Notes: a model not told the origin generated them from the letters alone. Positions 52,932 through 61,257 are shown, counted from the first letter of the stretch. The stretch is DNA of 64,000 bases from Xylanibacter ruminicola (GCF_900142525.1 NZ_FRBD01000013.1:62001-126000), one strand, 5' to 3'. Program-made: numbers and translations.

Positions 52932-52942
52932 CATGCTTTGCA
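52926..52942 (+). promoter_or_regulatory. Sigma-54-type -24/-12 promoter of dnaK
   Basis: TTGGCACATGCTTTGCA: the invariant GG (52928-52929) and GC (52940-52941) are separated by exactly 10 bp, matching the RpoN consensus TGGCAC-N5-TTGC. The expected start near 52953 gives a 37-nt leader. I see no good TAnnTTTG box in the region. Confidence 0.65.
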
Positions 52943-52989
52943 ATCCGATTTGTGACAAATTGAGTATAAATTAAAAAAAATATAGAATT

Positions 52990-54906
52990 ATGGGAAAGAT
53001 TATTGGAATCGATTTAGGAACTACAAACAGCTGTGTTGCCGTATTCGAAGGTAACGAGCCAGTAGTAATTGCCAACAGCGAGGGTAAGCGTACAACTCCT
53101 TCAGTAGTTGGTTTTGTTGAGAATGGTGAGCGCAAGATTGGTGATCCTGCCAAGCGTCAGGCTATCACTAACCCAAAGAACACCGTTTACTCTATCAAGC
53201 GTTTCATGGGTGAGAACTGGCAGCAGACTGAGAAGGAGATTTCTCGCGTACCATATAACGTAGTTAACGAGGGTGGCTACCCACGTGTTGACATCGATGG
53301 TCGTAAGTACACTCCACAGGAGATTTCTGCCATGGTTCTTCAGAAGATGAAGAAGACTGCTGAGGATTATCTCGGACAGGAGGTTACAGAGGCAGTTATT
53401 ACCGTACCTGCATACTTCTCTGACTCTCAGCGTCAGGCTACTAAGGAGGCCGGTCAGATTGCAGGTCTCGAGGTTAAGCGTATTGTTAACGAGCCTACAG
53501 CAGCAGCTCTGGCTTATGGTGTAGATAAGGCTAACAAGGATATGAAGATCGCTGTATTCGACCTTGGTGGTGGTACATTCGATATCTCAATCCTGGAGTT
53601 TGGTGGTGGCGTATTCGAGGTTCTGTCAACCAACGGTGATACTCACCTGGGTGGTGACGACTTCGACCAGGTTATCATCGACTGGCTGGTACAGGAGTTC
53701 AAGAACGACGAGGGTGCCGACCTGAAGAGCGATCCTATGGCTATGCAGCGCCTGAAGGAGGCTGCTGAGAAGGCAAAGATCGAGCTGTCATCAAGCACAT
53801 CAACTGAGATTAACCTGCCTTACATCATGCCTGTAGGCGGTGTACCTAAGCACTTGGTTAAGACTCTGACTCGTGCTAAGTTCGAGCAGCTGGCTCACGA
53901 GCTGATCCAGGCTTGTCTGGCTCCATGTCAGAAGGCTATGGCCGATGCTAAGCTGAACACTTCAGATATCGATGAGGTTATCCTCGTAGGTGGTTCAAGC
54001 CGTATCCCAGCCGTTCAGACTCTGGTTAAGAACTACTTTGGCAAGGAGCCTTCAAAGGGTGTAAATCCTGACGAGGTTGTAGCCGTAGGTGCTTCTATTC
54101 AGGGTGCTATCCTGAACAAGGAAGGTGGCGTAGGCGACATCGTACTGCTCGACGTTACTCCTCTTACACTGGGTATCGAGACCATGGGTGGTGTTATGAC
54201 CAAGCTGATTGAGGCTAACACTACAATCCCTTGCAAGAAGAGCGAGACATTCTCTACTGCTGCTGACAATCAGACAGAGGTAACCATCCACGTTCTGCAG
54301 GGTGAGCGCCCAATGGCTTCACAGAACAAGTCAATCGGTCAGTTCAACCTCACAGGTATTGCTCCAGCACGCCGTGGTATTCCTCAGATCGAGGTAACAT
54401 TCGATATCGACGCTAACGGTATCCTCAAGGTTTCTGCTAAGGATAAGGCTACAGGTAAGGAGCAGGCTATCCGCATCGAGGCATCTAGCGGTCTGTCACA
54501 GGACGAGATCAACCGCATGAAGGCTGAGGCTGAGCAGAATGCTGAGAACGATAAGAAGGAGCGCGAGCGTATTGACAAGCTGAATCAGGCTGACTCTATG
54601 ATCTTCCAGACTGAGAACCAGCTGAAGGAGATTGGCGATAAGATTCCTGCTCAGCACAAGCCAGCTATCGAGCAGGCTCTGCAGCAGCTGAAGGATGCTC
54701 ACAAGGCAGGCGACGTAGCTGCTATCGACACAGCAATCGCAGCCCTGAACAACGCTTGGCAGACAGCTTCACAGCAGATGTACCAGCAGAGTGGCGCAGC
54801 AGGCCAGCCTGGTGGCGACCAGTTCAACGGTGGTCAGCAGCAGGCCCAGCAGGAAGGCCCAAAGGCTGAGGACATCCAGGACGCTGACTTCGAGGAGGTC
54901 AAATGA
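52990..54906 (+). CDS. dnaK: Chaperone DnaK (Hsp70)
   Basis: A 638-residue Hsp70. The ATPase domain shows [52 protein letters not shown] and [12 protein letters not shown]; the substrate domain starts after [14 protein letters not shown]; the C-terminus is Gly/Gln-rich ([14 protein letters not shown]) and ends in DADFEEVK, the usual DnaK tail that contacts co-chaperones. The last 14 bases before the stop (54889-54902) are repeated at 57148-57161, and the stop here is AAA TGA versus AAG TAA at the distant copy. This indicates an insertion at the end of the gene that recreated the tail. A sigma-54-like promoter precedes it. Confidence 0.97.
   Translation: MGKIIGIDLGTTNSCVAVFEGNEPVVIANSEGKRTTPSVVGFVENGERKIGDPAKRQAITNPKNTVYSIKRFMGENWQQTEKEISRVPYNVVNEGGYPRVDIDGRKYTPQEISAMVLQKMKKTAEDYLGQEVTEAVITVPAYFSDSQRQATKEAGQIAGLEVKRIVNEPTAAALAYGVDKANKDMKIAVFDLGGGTFDISILEFGGGVFEVLSTNGDTHLGGDDFDQVIIDWLVQEFKNDEGADLKSDPMAMQRLKEAAEKAKIELSSSTSTEINLPYIMPVGGVPKHLVKTLTRAKFEQLAHELIQACLAPCQKAMADAKLNTSDIDEVILVGGSSRIPAVQTLVKNYFGKEPSKGVNPDEVVAVGASIQGAILNKEGGVGDIVLLDVTPLTLGIETMGGVMTKLIEANTTIPCKKSETFSTAADNQTEVTIHVLQGERPMASQNKSIGQFNLTGIAPARRGIPQIEVTFDIDANGILKVSAKDKATGKEQAIRIEASSGLSQDEINRMKAEAEQNAENDKKERERIDKLNQADSMIFQTENQLKEIGDKIPAQHKPAIEQALQQLKDAHKAGDVAAIDTAIAALNNAWQTASQQMYQQSGAAGQPGGDQFNGGQQQAQQEGPKAEDIQDADFEEVK
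54889..54902 (+). repeat. Left 14-bp direct repeat (attachment-site-like) at the end of dnaK
   Basis: TTCGAGGAGGTCAA, encoding the FEEV tail of DnaK, identical to 57148-57161. The two copies bound a 2.2-kb segment with the AbiE genes. Confidence 0.8.
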
Positions 54907-54939
54907 GACGCATAAGTAAAGACATAACAAAACACAACA

Positions 54940-54974
54940 AAATAGCGTGTAGCTCAATGAGTTACACGCTATTT
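54940..54974 (+). terminator. Terminator immediately after dnaK, inside the island
   Basis: AAATAGCGTGTA (54940-54951) and TACACGCTATTT (54963-54974) pair perfectly; an inner CTC/GAG extends the stem. Followed by GTTTTTTATG. It lies between the left direct repeat and the WYL remnant, so it probably came with the inserted segment. Confidence 0.8.
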
Positions 54975-54999
54975 GTTTTTTATGCCCTCATGTTTGCTA

Positions 55000-55218
55000 T
55001 CAAGGATATGCTTTAATCGGTGCATTATATGTAACTCGGTCTCGCATATATTTTATGTCATCTCGAATCTGCCTTATGCTAACTTCTGTACCATTCAGGT
55101 CATAAAGCACATCATTGACTTTATCTATCAAATCGTCAATAGAATATTTATGGGTGAAATCGCTAAAGCATCGATCTAGCACCTGATAGCGTAATTGAGC
55201 ATTCTTGTTTGTTGGCAT
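55000..55218 (-). pseudogene. Truncated WYL-type transcriptional regulator (N-terminal remnant)
   Basis: A 72-residue ORF starting at ATG 55218 (MPTNKNAQLRYQVLDRCFSD). This opening, followed by YSIDDLIDKVNDVLYDLNG and RQIRDDIKYMRD, is the usual N-terminal winged-helix segment of Bacteroidetes WYL-domain regulators, which run to several hundred residues. Here the protein stops (APIKAYP then TGA) where the WYL domain should begin, about 25 bp before the terminator stem. A fragment left by the insertion or by deletion is the simplest reading; a functional small DNA-binding protein is possible. It is 17 bp downstream of the AbiEii gene. Confidence 0.65.
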
Positions 55219-55235
55219 ATCCTTATCTCTTTGTT

Positions 55236-56249
55236 TCAAAACTTTATATCTCTGAATCGCTGCTGTAGTTGCTTAATGCGATCTATCAAAGCGTCGTAGG
55301 GTAGTGAGTCGCCATATATGAAGTTCTGTTGCATACTGGTATAATCACGTCGAAGACTATCTTCAACCTCGGATGGAGGAACAAATGAAATCGTTGAGGG
55401 TTGATGACTTTTATAATCAAGTCCACTCCAAGCTGTAAATTTACTGCGATGCTCCACGATGTCATTATAGAGTTGGCTATCGTTCATCGCCTCTTTTGCA
55501 AATGATTTGTCCATCATCTTCTCAATATCATAAAGATGCCTGGTCAGACGTTCTAAGTGCGTGCAACCATTGGGGCGATTGAACTCCTCGTGCAAAAGAA
55601 ACACCTTTTCTAAGAAGGTTCTGCCAGGCAATACTGTTGGAACAAGGAATGGGGCTTCTGCGAAAGACTCGTCTGCATATTCCTCTGCAATCATTGAACG
55701 CATGGGAATCTCCTTGAATGGCTCTCGCATGGAACGACAACTTATCTCCAACTTCACCCGTTTATTGATATATGGATTGATGGAGGGAAGCACGGATTTG
55801 TATTCTATAAAGAGTTCCATAGGGTCTTTATCTGACTCCTTGACAAGCGGAACAAGGACGTTTATTTGGTCTGCAAGTCCTAATTCACCAAGTTGATTTG
55901 CGAGAGTTGGAGCAAGTGTTTCCTCGATATACTTCTTCGAGGTCTTGCGCAATTTGTCGCGTTGGTTCTTGCCTAATTCTTTAGCAAAGCCGAAAAACTC
56001 GCGATCGATAGCCAAATCAATATCTTCACTGAATCTGTCAATGAGGTTCCAACCTTTACTCAAACTAGTTCCTCCTTTAAATACAATGCTTTTTCCTACG
56101 GGCAATGAGAATAGAGCTTTTAGGACCATGCTGACCCAAAAGTCCTTTTCTATAGCGATAACGTCAAGTTTCCGTTTCTCCCTGACTTTTTCAAGTATCA
56201 CCTGACGTTCACTAATGTCAAGGTCTGTCCATAACTGCTGTCGATTCAT
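55236..56249 (-). CDS. AbiEii-family nucleotidyltransferase toxin
   Basis: A 337-residue protein of the nucleotidyltransferase AbiEii toxin family, the toxin half of type IV AbiE systems active in phage abortive infection. The N-terminus has ERQVILEKVREKRKLDVIAIEKDFWVSMVLKALF (partly quoted) and the key motif VFKGGTSLSKGWNLIDRFSEDIDL, in which GGTSL and SEDID match the DNA polymerase beta-like GS...DxD site. FRGRTFLEKVFLLHEEF-like text (seen as LPGRTFLEKVFLLHEEF) is another family block. Intact. It follows the antitoxin gene by 19 bp. Codon and base use look AT-richer than dnaK or gltS, as expected for acquired DNA. Confidence 0.88.
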   Translation of the reverse strand: MNRQQLWTDLDISERQVILEKVREKRKLDVIAIEKDFWVSMVLKALFSLPVGKSIVFKGGTSLSKGWNLIDRFSEDIDLAIDREFFGFAKELGKNQRDKLRKTSKKYIEETLAPTLANQLGELGLADQINVLVPLVKESDKDPMELFIEYKSVLPSINPYINKRVKLEISCRSMREPFKEIPMRSMIAEEYADESFAEAPFLVPTVLPGRTFLEKVFLLHEEFNRPNGCTHLERLTRHLYDIEKMMDKSFAKEAMNDSQLYNDIVEHRSKFTAWSGLDYKSHQPSTISFVPPSEVEDSLRRDYTSMQQNFIYGDSLPYDALIDRIKQLQQRFRDIKF

Positions 56250-56268
56250 CCCTTATACCTTATTATAA

Positions 56269-56865
56269 TTATGAATACAGAGGAGCCAGTCTCTTCCTAA
56301 TCCATGCTGGTGCTTTAAGGAAGTCGGCTTTGATTGCCTCTTTGTCATCTTTTGATAATATCTCTATAATCCGAGTTGCCATAGTATCATCTACATTCGC
56401 AGCTCCAAGATCCCTCATGGCTGTAATGGCTAAAGGAAACAAGGTACTTTGGAATGAGAACATCTTTGGTACGGCCCGCTTCAGAGTGATGGTTTGATTT
56501 CCAACCTTAATTGTACGCGGTGTACCATTAGTAATAAAAACAGCATTGGTTGGAATCTGGGTAGACAAGCCCAATTCGTTCAGTGCCATTGCGCCAGAAG
56601 GAATCACCTTTGCATGATCTTTACCTGCTACAGCTTGCGCTATCTCATAGGGAGTCGGTTTGACAATGCCAAAACGAGTCTGCTTGGGGTAGAGGTAAAG
56701 CCCTTGAGTTAATCGTACTAGCATACCTTCCTCTTCCAACCTTGATAACACTCTCGTAACCAACGAGTCATTGTTCAAGTCGGCAAAATCGCTAATGGTG
56801 TACATCTTATTTTCACCACCTGAAACGATGCGATTCCGTATCTCCTTTGATAGTATCTGGGGCAT
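56269..56865 (-). CDS. AbiEi-family antitoxin (DUF6088-like)
   Basis: A 198-residue protein. An N-terminal winged helix (about 1-60: SKEIRNRIVSGGENKMYTISDFADLNNDSLVTRVLSRLEEEG, quoted in part) is followed by TQGLYLYPKQTRFG and a domain with IPSGAMALNELGLSTQIPTNAVFITNG, the arrangement of AbiEi antitoxins of the DUF6088 type. Family members neutralise AbiEii without direct binding and repress their own promoter through the winged helix. Two 15-bp direct repeats and a palindrome lie just upstream (56892-56967) and are good candidates for its operator. First gene of the antitoxin-toxin pair. Confidence 0.85.
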   Translation of the reverse strand: MPQILSKEIRNRIVSGGENKMYTISDFADLNNDSLVTRVLSRLEEEGMLVRLTQGLYLYPKQTRFGIVKPTPYEIAQAVAGKDHAKVIPSGAMALNELGLSTQIPTNAVFITNGTPRTIKVGNQTITLKRAVPKMFSFQSTLFPLAITAMRDLGAANVDDTMATRIIEILSKDDKEAIKADFLKAPAWIRKRLAPLYS

Positions 56866-57147
56866 ACAATTATAATTAATCCTTAAATTTCTGTCCGAAA
56901 TTAGATATTTTTTTCGGAATAAACAAGAAAAAGCCTGGAAATTTTGCTTTTTTGTCCGAAATTAGATGTTTTTTTAAGACTTTTAAACTTCTCCTATGCT
57001 TTTTATTAGTTTTCTTATGGCTGTTTCGATAGAAAATCGTACCTTTGCTGCTGGTTATTAGATGTTTGCTACACGGATGCTTATCAGCATTTTGCAACAT
57101 TTTGATACCAAGCTCACGCAAGTAGTTGTAAATCAATGAATGTCTCA
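56866..57147. other. Non-coding right part of the AbiE island
   Basis: Apart from the repeats at 56892-56967, I see no supportable gene. A 90-codon minus-strand ORF (56876-57148) is lysine-rich, ends inside the operator repeats and starts at the right direct repeat; I do not regard it as coding. A plus-strand TACCTTTG box (57040-57047) has no gene downstream, only the dnaK-tail remnant. Confidence 0.55.
56892..56967. promoter_or_regulatory. Candidate AbiEi operator: two 15-bp direct repeats plus a palindrome
   Basis: TGTCCGAAATTAGAT occurs at 56892-56906 and again at 56953-56967, perfect, 61 bp apart. The first copy overlaps an inverted repeat TCCGAAA (56894-56900) / TTTCGGA (56912-56918). 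Located 27-100 bp upstream of the antitoxin ATG. Confidence 0.55.
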
Positions 57148-57161
57148 TTCGAGGAGGTCAA
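57148..57161 (+). repeat. Right 14-bp direct repeat, displaced dnaK tail
   Basis: TTCGAGGAGGTCAA followed by GTAA, i.e. FEEVK and a TAA stop. This looks like the original end of dnaK, separated from the gene by the island. Confidence 0.8.
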
Positions 57162-57187
57162 GTAAGATTTATACAACTCTATAATAT

Positions 57188-57217
57188 AATCCGTGTAGTC
57201 GAAAGATTACACGGATT
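57188..57217 (+). terminator. Probable native dnaK terminator, now downstream of the island
   Basis: AATCCGTGTAGTC (57188-57200) pairs with GATTACACGGATT (57205-57217), one G-U pair, around a GAAA tetraloop, followed by TATTCTTTTTAC on the plus strand. It lies 25 bp after the displaced dnaK stop, and no plus-strand gene now ends here. Confidence 0.7.
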
Positions 57218-57247
57218 TATTCTTTTTACTTAAACATTCATAAGCCA

Positions 57248-58516
57248 TCATACTAAATTAAGAAAGAGAGTGATCATTCCTGTGTTGATCATATCAGCGA
57301 ACATAGCACCAATGATTGGAACTATGAGGAAGGGCTTGACTGTATAGCGATATTTATAACATACAGCACTCATATTGGCCATCGCATTGGGGGTTGCACC
57401 AAGGCCGAAACCGCACATACCAGCACACAGTACAGCAGCATCATAATCGCGACCTAACAAAGGGAAAGCCACAATGTAAGCAAATAGCGCCATCATAAGT
57501 ACCTGAGAGACCAAGATGACTATCAATGGAAGGGCTAAGCTTTGGAGTTCCCATAGCTTAAGAGATATCATGGCCATACCAAGGAACATAGACAGGCAGA
57601 TGTTTCCTACACTGATAATTCGTTCCATATCAAGTAACTTCTCTGCTTTCTCCCATTTACCCTCATCCTTGTAACTCACGAATCCTATGGTATTACGAAC
57701 GATGGCTGCCAGAATCAACGCTCCGAAATAGGTTGGGAACGTGATACCAGTTTTTGCCAGCAACCAACTCAATACTGTACCACCTCCCATCACCAGAAGA
57801 ATACAATAAGCTGCCTTAGCATACTGCTGGAATTCTTGCTCGTTTGTGCTGACACGCTTTGTTCTACCTGTTGGAGAGGCCTCATCGCTCTCGATACCTG
57901 CCATTGCGGGGTCTATCTCTTCATCTTGTGGCTGCATCTGTTCATGTGTAAGTTTGGTACGAATAATCCTCTCTGCCAACGGACCTCCAATCATAGAACC
58001 TGCTATCAGACCAAAGGTTGCAGCAGCCATACCTATTGTTCCTGCACCATGAAGCCCCATCCCCTCAAGAACGCTTGCAAATCCACCAGCCGTACCGTGT
58101 CCGCCAGTCATTGAGATGCTACCCGCAGCCATTCCTATCAAAGGATCAACACCCATGAGCCGGGTAATACCCATTGGCATGAGGTTCTGCAAAGCAATAA
58201 TGACTACCAATAAGGCAAGCATAATCACCAAGAGCCGACCACCTTTCTTAATAACTTTCAGGTCACTCTGGAAACCTACACTGGTAAAGAATGCCAGCAT
58301 GAAAACATTCTTCAACGTACCATCGAACGAGACCTCGATACTGCAAAAACCATATAGTGCCAAGGTTAACAACGAAAAGATGATTCCACCACTTACTGGC
58401 GACGGCACACAGAATTTCTGAAGAAAAGCAACCTTTCTCGTTAAAACCATACCGACTAGGAGGGCTAACGCACCTATGCCGGCAGTTTGTATCATATCCA
58501 GTTCAATACTTGTCAT
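57248..58516 (-). CDS. gltS: Sodium/glutamate symporter
   Basis: A 422-residue polytopic inner-membrane protein with ten or more hydrophobic segments. GltS-type signatures: LQKFCVPSPVSGGIIFSLLT, MLAFFTSVGFQSDLKVIKKGG, SMTGGHGTAGGFASVLE and GLIAGSMIGGPLAERII in the first half, and the inverted-repeat counterpart CAGMCGFGLGATPNAMANMSAV in the second. It imports glutamate with Na+. A hydrophilic loop around 205-235 carries ESDEASPTGRTKRVSTNEQEF. I start at ATG 58516 rather than the GTG at 58522. It is 19 bp downstream of the outer-membrane protein gene and likely shares its transcript. Confidence 0.93.
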   Translation of the reverse strand: MTSIELDMIQTAGIGALALLVGMVLTRKVAFLQKFCVPSPVSGGIIFSLLTLALYGFCSIEVSFDGTLKNVFMLAFFTSVGFQSDLKVIKKGGRLLVIMLALLVVIIALQNLMPMGITRLMGVDPLIGMAAGSISMTGGHGTAGGFASVLEGMGLHGAGTIGMAAATFGLIAGSMIGGPLAERIIRTKLTHEQMQPQDEEIDPAMAGIESDEASPTGRTKRVSTNEQEFQQYAKAAYCILLVMGGGTVLSWLLAKTGITFPTYFGALILAAIVRNTIGFVSYKDEGKWEKAEKLLDMERIISVGNICLSMFLGMAMISLKLWELQSLALPLIVILVSQVLMMALFAYIVAFPLLGRDYDAAVLCAGMCGFGLGATPNAMANMSAVCYKYRYTVKPFLIVPIIGAMFADMINTGMITLFLNLV

Positions 58517-58535
58517 ACACACTATCTTGTTTTAG

Positions 58536-60125
58536 TTAGAATCTATATTGCAACTTCATATTGGCAGCATGCCTGTTAAACTTTGCATCACTACAGAATG
58601 CATCAAACATATCATGCCAATCAACTCCCAAATTCCATCTCGCGCCAAATTGCTTGTTTACAGACAGACAGCCATACACAGGAACACCAGTTTGCTCACG
58701 TTTGGGTGAGTTACTGGTGTAATATACCATCTGCAGCCCTATCTGCCAATCATTATTAAGATAAACTGTGGGAACAAACCTGAATGAAGCATAGGTTCCA
58801 CTCTTTGCGGTATATAGATTCGACCCACCTGCCAGAGTCAACCCATTCATTTTCCAATAAATAGACGCCCCCAATTCAGTAAAATTCTCGCCATCTTCAA
58901 TGGCATAATAACTTGCCTCCGTCTGTACAGTCAGTTTCTGCTTACTATAGGCATACGCCAACTTCATCTGGTTGATGGTCCGCTCCACCAGTTTTCCCTT
59001 CGTTATCGCCCATTCCTCATCAGAAAGCGTATTGGCATTCATAAAGAGAGATTGATAGGCAGGATTATAGTATTTGCGATAATAGCCCAACTGGATCTGA
59101 TTCCTACTGTCTGGCACATAGATGACGCATGCATTTGCATTGTCACGGGTATCGGCATGCTTTTGAGTGATTCCTGCATCTTTAAGTTTATAGTTATAGA
59201 ACATCACACGATTACCAAGTGTCAATTTCCACTTAGGCAACGAATACGTGAACTGCAAATAGATATCGTTATTAAACACATTCCAACTTTTGTCAGTATC
59301 GCTTTGCCTGGTCATCAGGAAATCGCCCTCTGCACCAAGCATCATAGACAAACGCTGAGTTAGAAGAGGTGTATTCAGCTCTACGATATACAATGGCAAC
59401 TTGTTGGAGAAGTTCGGATCACTAGCATATTGATAGCCACCCACCATGAGCAGTTCTGTACCCTGATCATTAAAGGTGTGGAAGTATCGCGCCCTGCCCA
59501 TAACCTTACGCGATGTACCAGAAGGCAGGTCAAGATATTGCTGAGTGAAATAGGTCAATAGTTTGTTCTTATCGTCAAAACGGTTCGTCATATGAAGCGT
59601 CAGATATTCCACATTCCCATCCTGATGGCGATAAGACGCATTGGCATACAGATCTGTGTTTTTACTTCCATATAACACATTCGCGGATGCAATACCAGCC
59701 ACATTCTTTCCAAAATCACCTTGCCCCTCTACAAATCCTTTCAACGCATCAGGCATCTTCATGTTAATATCCAGCACCCTCCCCGTTCCTATGGTTCCTT
59801 TTGCCACTCCCGTATTGTCGCATACCTGAATCTTAGCGATATCCTTAGCCTTCATCTGACTAAGAATCAACTTTGTATCACCATTCATCGGACAGTTGTC
59901 TATGCGGAGGTTATAGTTGGAGATGACATCCTCATATCCAGCAATCATCAAATCAGGTACCAATTGTAGAACATCCATCAACGACTCCTCCCCCGTCAAT
60001 TCCATTCGTTGAGGATAAATCATCGTCCTGTCTGCCTTTATCTCTATGATGGGCAGACCACTTTCTGCGAACATTGATACAGATATGAGCAAAAAGTTAA
60101 TAGATATCAGAATTAGTCGATGCAT
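58536..60125 (-). CDS. Outer-membrane TonB-receptor-like barrel protein without regulatory N-terminal domain
   Basis: A 529-residue exported protein. Signal peptide about 1-20 (MHRLILISINFLLISVSMFA). A plug-like domain (about 22-125) reads EESLMDVLQLVPDLMIAGYEDVI, LRIDNCPMNGDTKLILSQMKAKDIAKIQVCDN and IGTGRVLDINMKM (fragments), the order seen in TonB-dependent receptors; the rest is a barrel ending in LQYRF. It is much smaller than SusC-type receptors and lacks the CarbopepD-like domain. Substrate unknown; linkage to gltS suggests an amino acid or peptide, which is inference. I use ATG 60125: the -7 box (60139-60132) leaves a leader of only about 3 nt. Confidence 0.78.
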   Translation of the reverse strand: MHRLILISINFLLISVSMFAESGLPIIEIKADRTMIYPQRMELTGEESLMDVLQLVPDLMIAGYEDVISNYNLRIDNCPMNGDTKLILSQMKAKDIAKIQVCDNTGVAKGTIGTGRVLDINMKMPDALKGFVEGQGDFGKNVAGIASANVLYGSKNTDLYANASYRHQDGNVEYLTLHMTNRFDDKNKLLTYFTQQYLDLPSGTSRKVMGRARYFHTFNDQGTELLMVGGYQYASDPNFSNKLPLYIVELNTPLLTQRLSMMLGAEGDFLMTRQSDTDKSWNVFNNDIYLQFTYSLPKWKLTLGNRVMFYNYKLKDAGITQKHADTRDNANACVIYVPDSRNQIQLGYYRKYYNPAYQSLFMNANTLSDEEWAITKGKLVERTINQMKLAYAYSKQKLTVQTEASYYAIEDGENFTELGASIYWKMNGLTLAGGSNLYTAKSGTYASFRFVPTVYLNNDWQIGLQMVYYTSNSPKREQTGVPVYGCLSVNKQFGARWNLGVDWHDMFDAFCSDAKFNRHAANMKLQYRF

Positions 60126-60131
60126 TTTCTG

Positions 60132-60139
60132 CAAATATA
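60132..60139 (-). promoter_or_regulatory. Promoter (-7 box) of the barrel protein-gltS operon
   Basis: Minus-strand TATATTTG (60139-60132), 6 nt from the ATG at 60125. No clean -33 TTTG. Confidence 0.5.
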
Positions 60140-60166
60140 CGATTATTTCTGGTATCTTGTTTTGAA

Positions 60167-61222
60167 TTAATTCTTTTTAACCATGTCGGCTACACATTCC
60201 TGAATGTTTTGTTGGGCCACGTGCTTTTTCATGGCTTCTTCGAGGGAGATACCAGGAGGATTGATGCATTCTACGCGGGCGAAGCCTGCATTCAGCAGTT
60301 CTTCGCGATCGCTGATTCTGCCTGCTATCAGGAATACTGGAACTTTCGATTGTTCTAAAATGCCCACAGGAAGCTTGCCCATCAGCGTTTGGCGATCAGC
60401 TGAGCCTTCGCCTGTGATGATGAGATCTGCATCTTTCACCATTTCCTTGAATTGGATGGTTTCGAGCAGCAGCTGAATGCCAGACTTGCTTTCTGCATGG
60501 AGGTATTGCAGGAAGGCATAGCCAAGACCGCCTGCAGCGCCAGCACCAGCCGTCAGCGAATGGTCGTAACCAAAATGCTTGGCAGACATCTCTGCAAATT
60601 TCCTAGCCCGCTCGTCTAGACGGAGTACCATTTCTGGCGTAGCACCTTTCTGAGGGGCAAAGACGTGGGCTGCACCTTTTTCACCATATAGAGGGTTCTT
60701 GACATCAGAGGCAATAGTAAACTTGACGTCCTTGAAGGCATCGATATCATCCCATTTGTTGTGTTTGGCAAAAGCATCGATCAGAGCATGAAGCATACCC
60801 ATGCCTGCATCGCTGGTAGCACTACCGCCAAGTCCTATAATGATATGCTTTGCCCCTTTGCGCACAGCATCGGCCACAAGTTGACCTGTGCCATAGCTTG
60901 TGGCCACCATGGGATTGCGCTCTTCTTTTGCTAACAAGGTCAACCCACTGGCTTGGGCAATCTCTATCACCGCCATCTCGCCTTGTAACAGATACTTAGC
61001 TATAATGGGGCGCATCAGTGGATCTCTCACCGTCACCTCCTCGAGCCTGCCTCCAATGGCTGCATGAAAAGCTTCCATATAGCCCTCACCACCATCGCTA
61101 ACGGGCACTTCGATGATTTCTGCATCAGGACAGGCCACCCTGATACCCTCAGATGCCGCCTGATTAGCTTCGTACGAAGTGAGGCATCCCTTGAATGAGT
61201 CTATTGCTATAACCACCTTCAT
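60167..61222 (-). CDS. Glycerate kinase, class II-like GarK/GlxK family
   Basis: A 351-residue enzyme phosphorylating glycerate with ATP. The N-terminus MKVVIAIDSFKGCLTSYEA is the family hallmark; PVSDGGEGYMEAF, GKGAKHIIIGLGGSATSDAG-like text (seen as IIIGLGGSATSDAGMGML), AGAGAAGGLGYAFL and TGEGSADRQTLMGKLPVGI follow in order. The product is 2- or 3-phosphoglycerate, feeding glycolysis. Normal length. The start is fixed by the conserved N-terminus, yet the promoter's -7 box ends only 4 nt upstream, so the mRNA should be leaderless. Confidence 0.93.
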   Translation of the reverse strand: MKVVIAIDSFKGCLTSYEANQAASEGIRVACPDAEIIEVPVSDGGEGYMEAFHAAIGGRLEEVTVRDPLMRPIIAKYLLQGEMAVIEIAQASGLTLLAKEERNPMVATSYGTGQLVADAVRKGAKHIIIGLGGSATSDAGMGMLHALIDAFAKHNKWDDIDAFKDVKFTIASDVKNPLYGEKGAAHVFAPQKGATPEMVLRLDERARKFAEMSAKHFGYDHSLTAGAGAAGGLGYAFLQYLHAESKSGIQLLLETIQFKEMVKDADLIITGEGSADRQTLMGKLPVGILEQSKVPVFLIAGRISDREELLNAGFARVECINPPGISLEEAMKKHVAQQNIQECVADMVKKN

Positions 61223-61226
61223 GCTG

Positions 61227-61257
61227 CAAAGTTACATATTTTCCAGAGAATCACAAA
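61227..61257 (-). promoter_or_regulatory. Glycerate kinase promoter, leaderless arrangement
   Basis: Minus-strand -7 TAACTTTG (61234-61227) and -33 TTTG (61257-61254), 19-bp spacing. The ATG is at 61222-61220, essentially at the expected start site. Confidence 0.65.

Noticed and set aside
54907-57147. Insertion sequence or integrase-bearing element as the carrier of the AbiE genes
   Set aside because: No transposase or recombinase reading frame is present between the direct repeats; only the toxin-antitoxin pair and a regulator remnant can be supported.
56876-57148. 90-codon minus-strand ORF between the AbiE antitoxin and the right direct repeat
   Set aside because: Lysine-rich, runs through the direct repeats upstream of abiEi, starts next to the displaced dnaK tail, no recognisable motif. 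Treated as non-coding.
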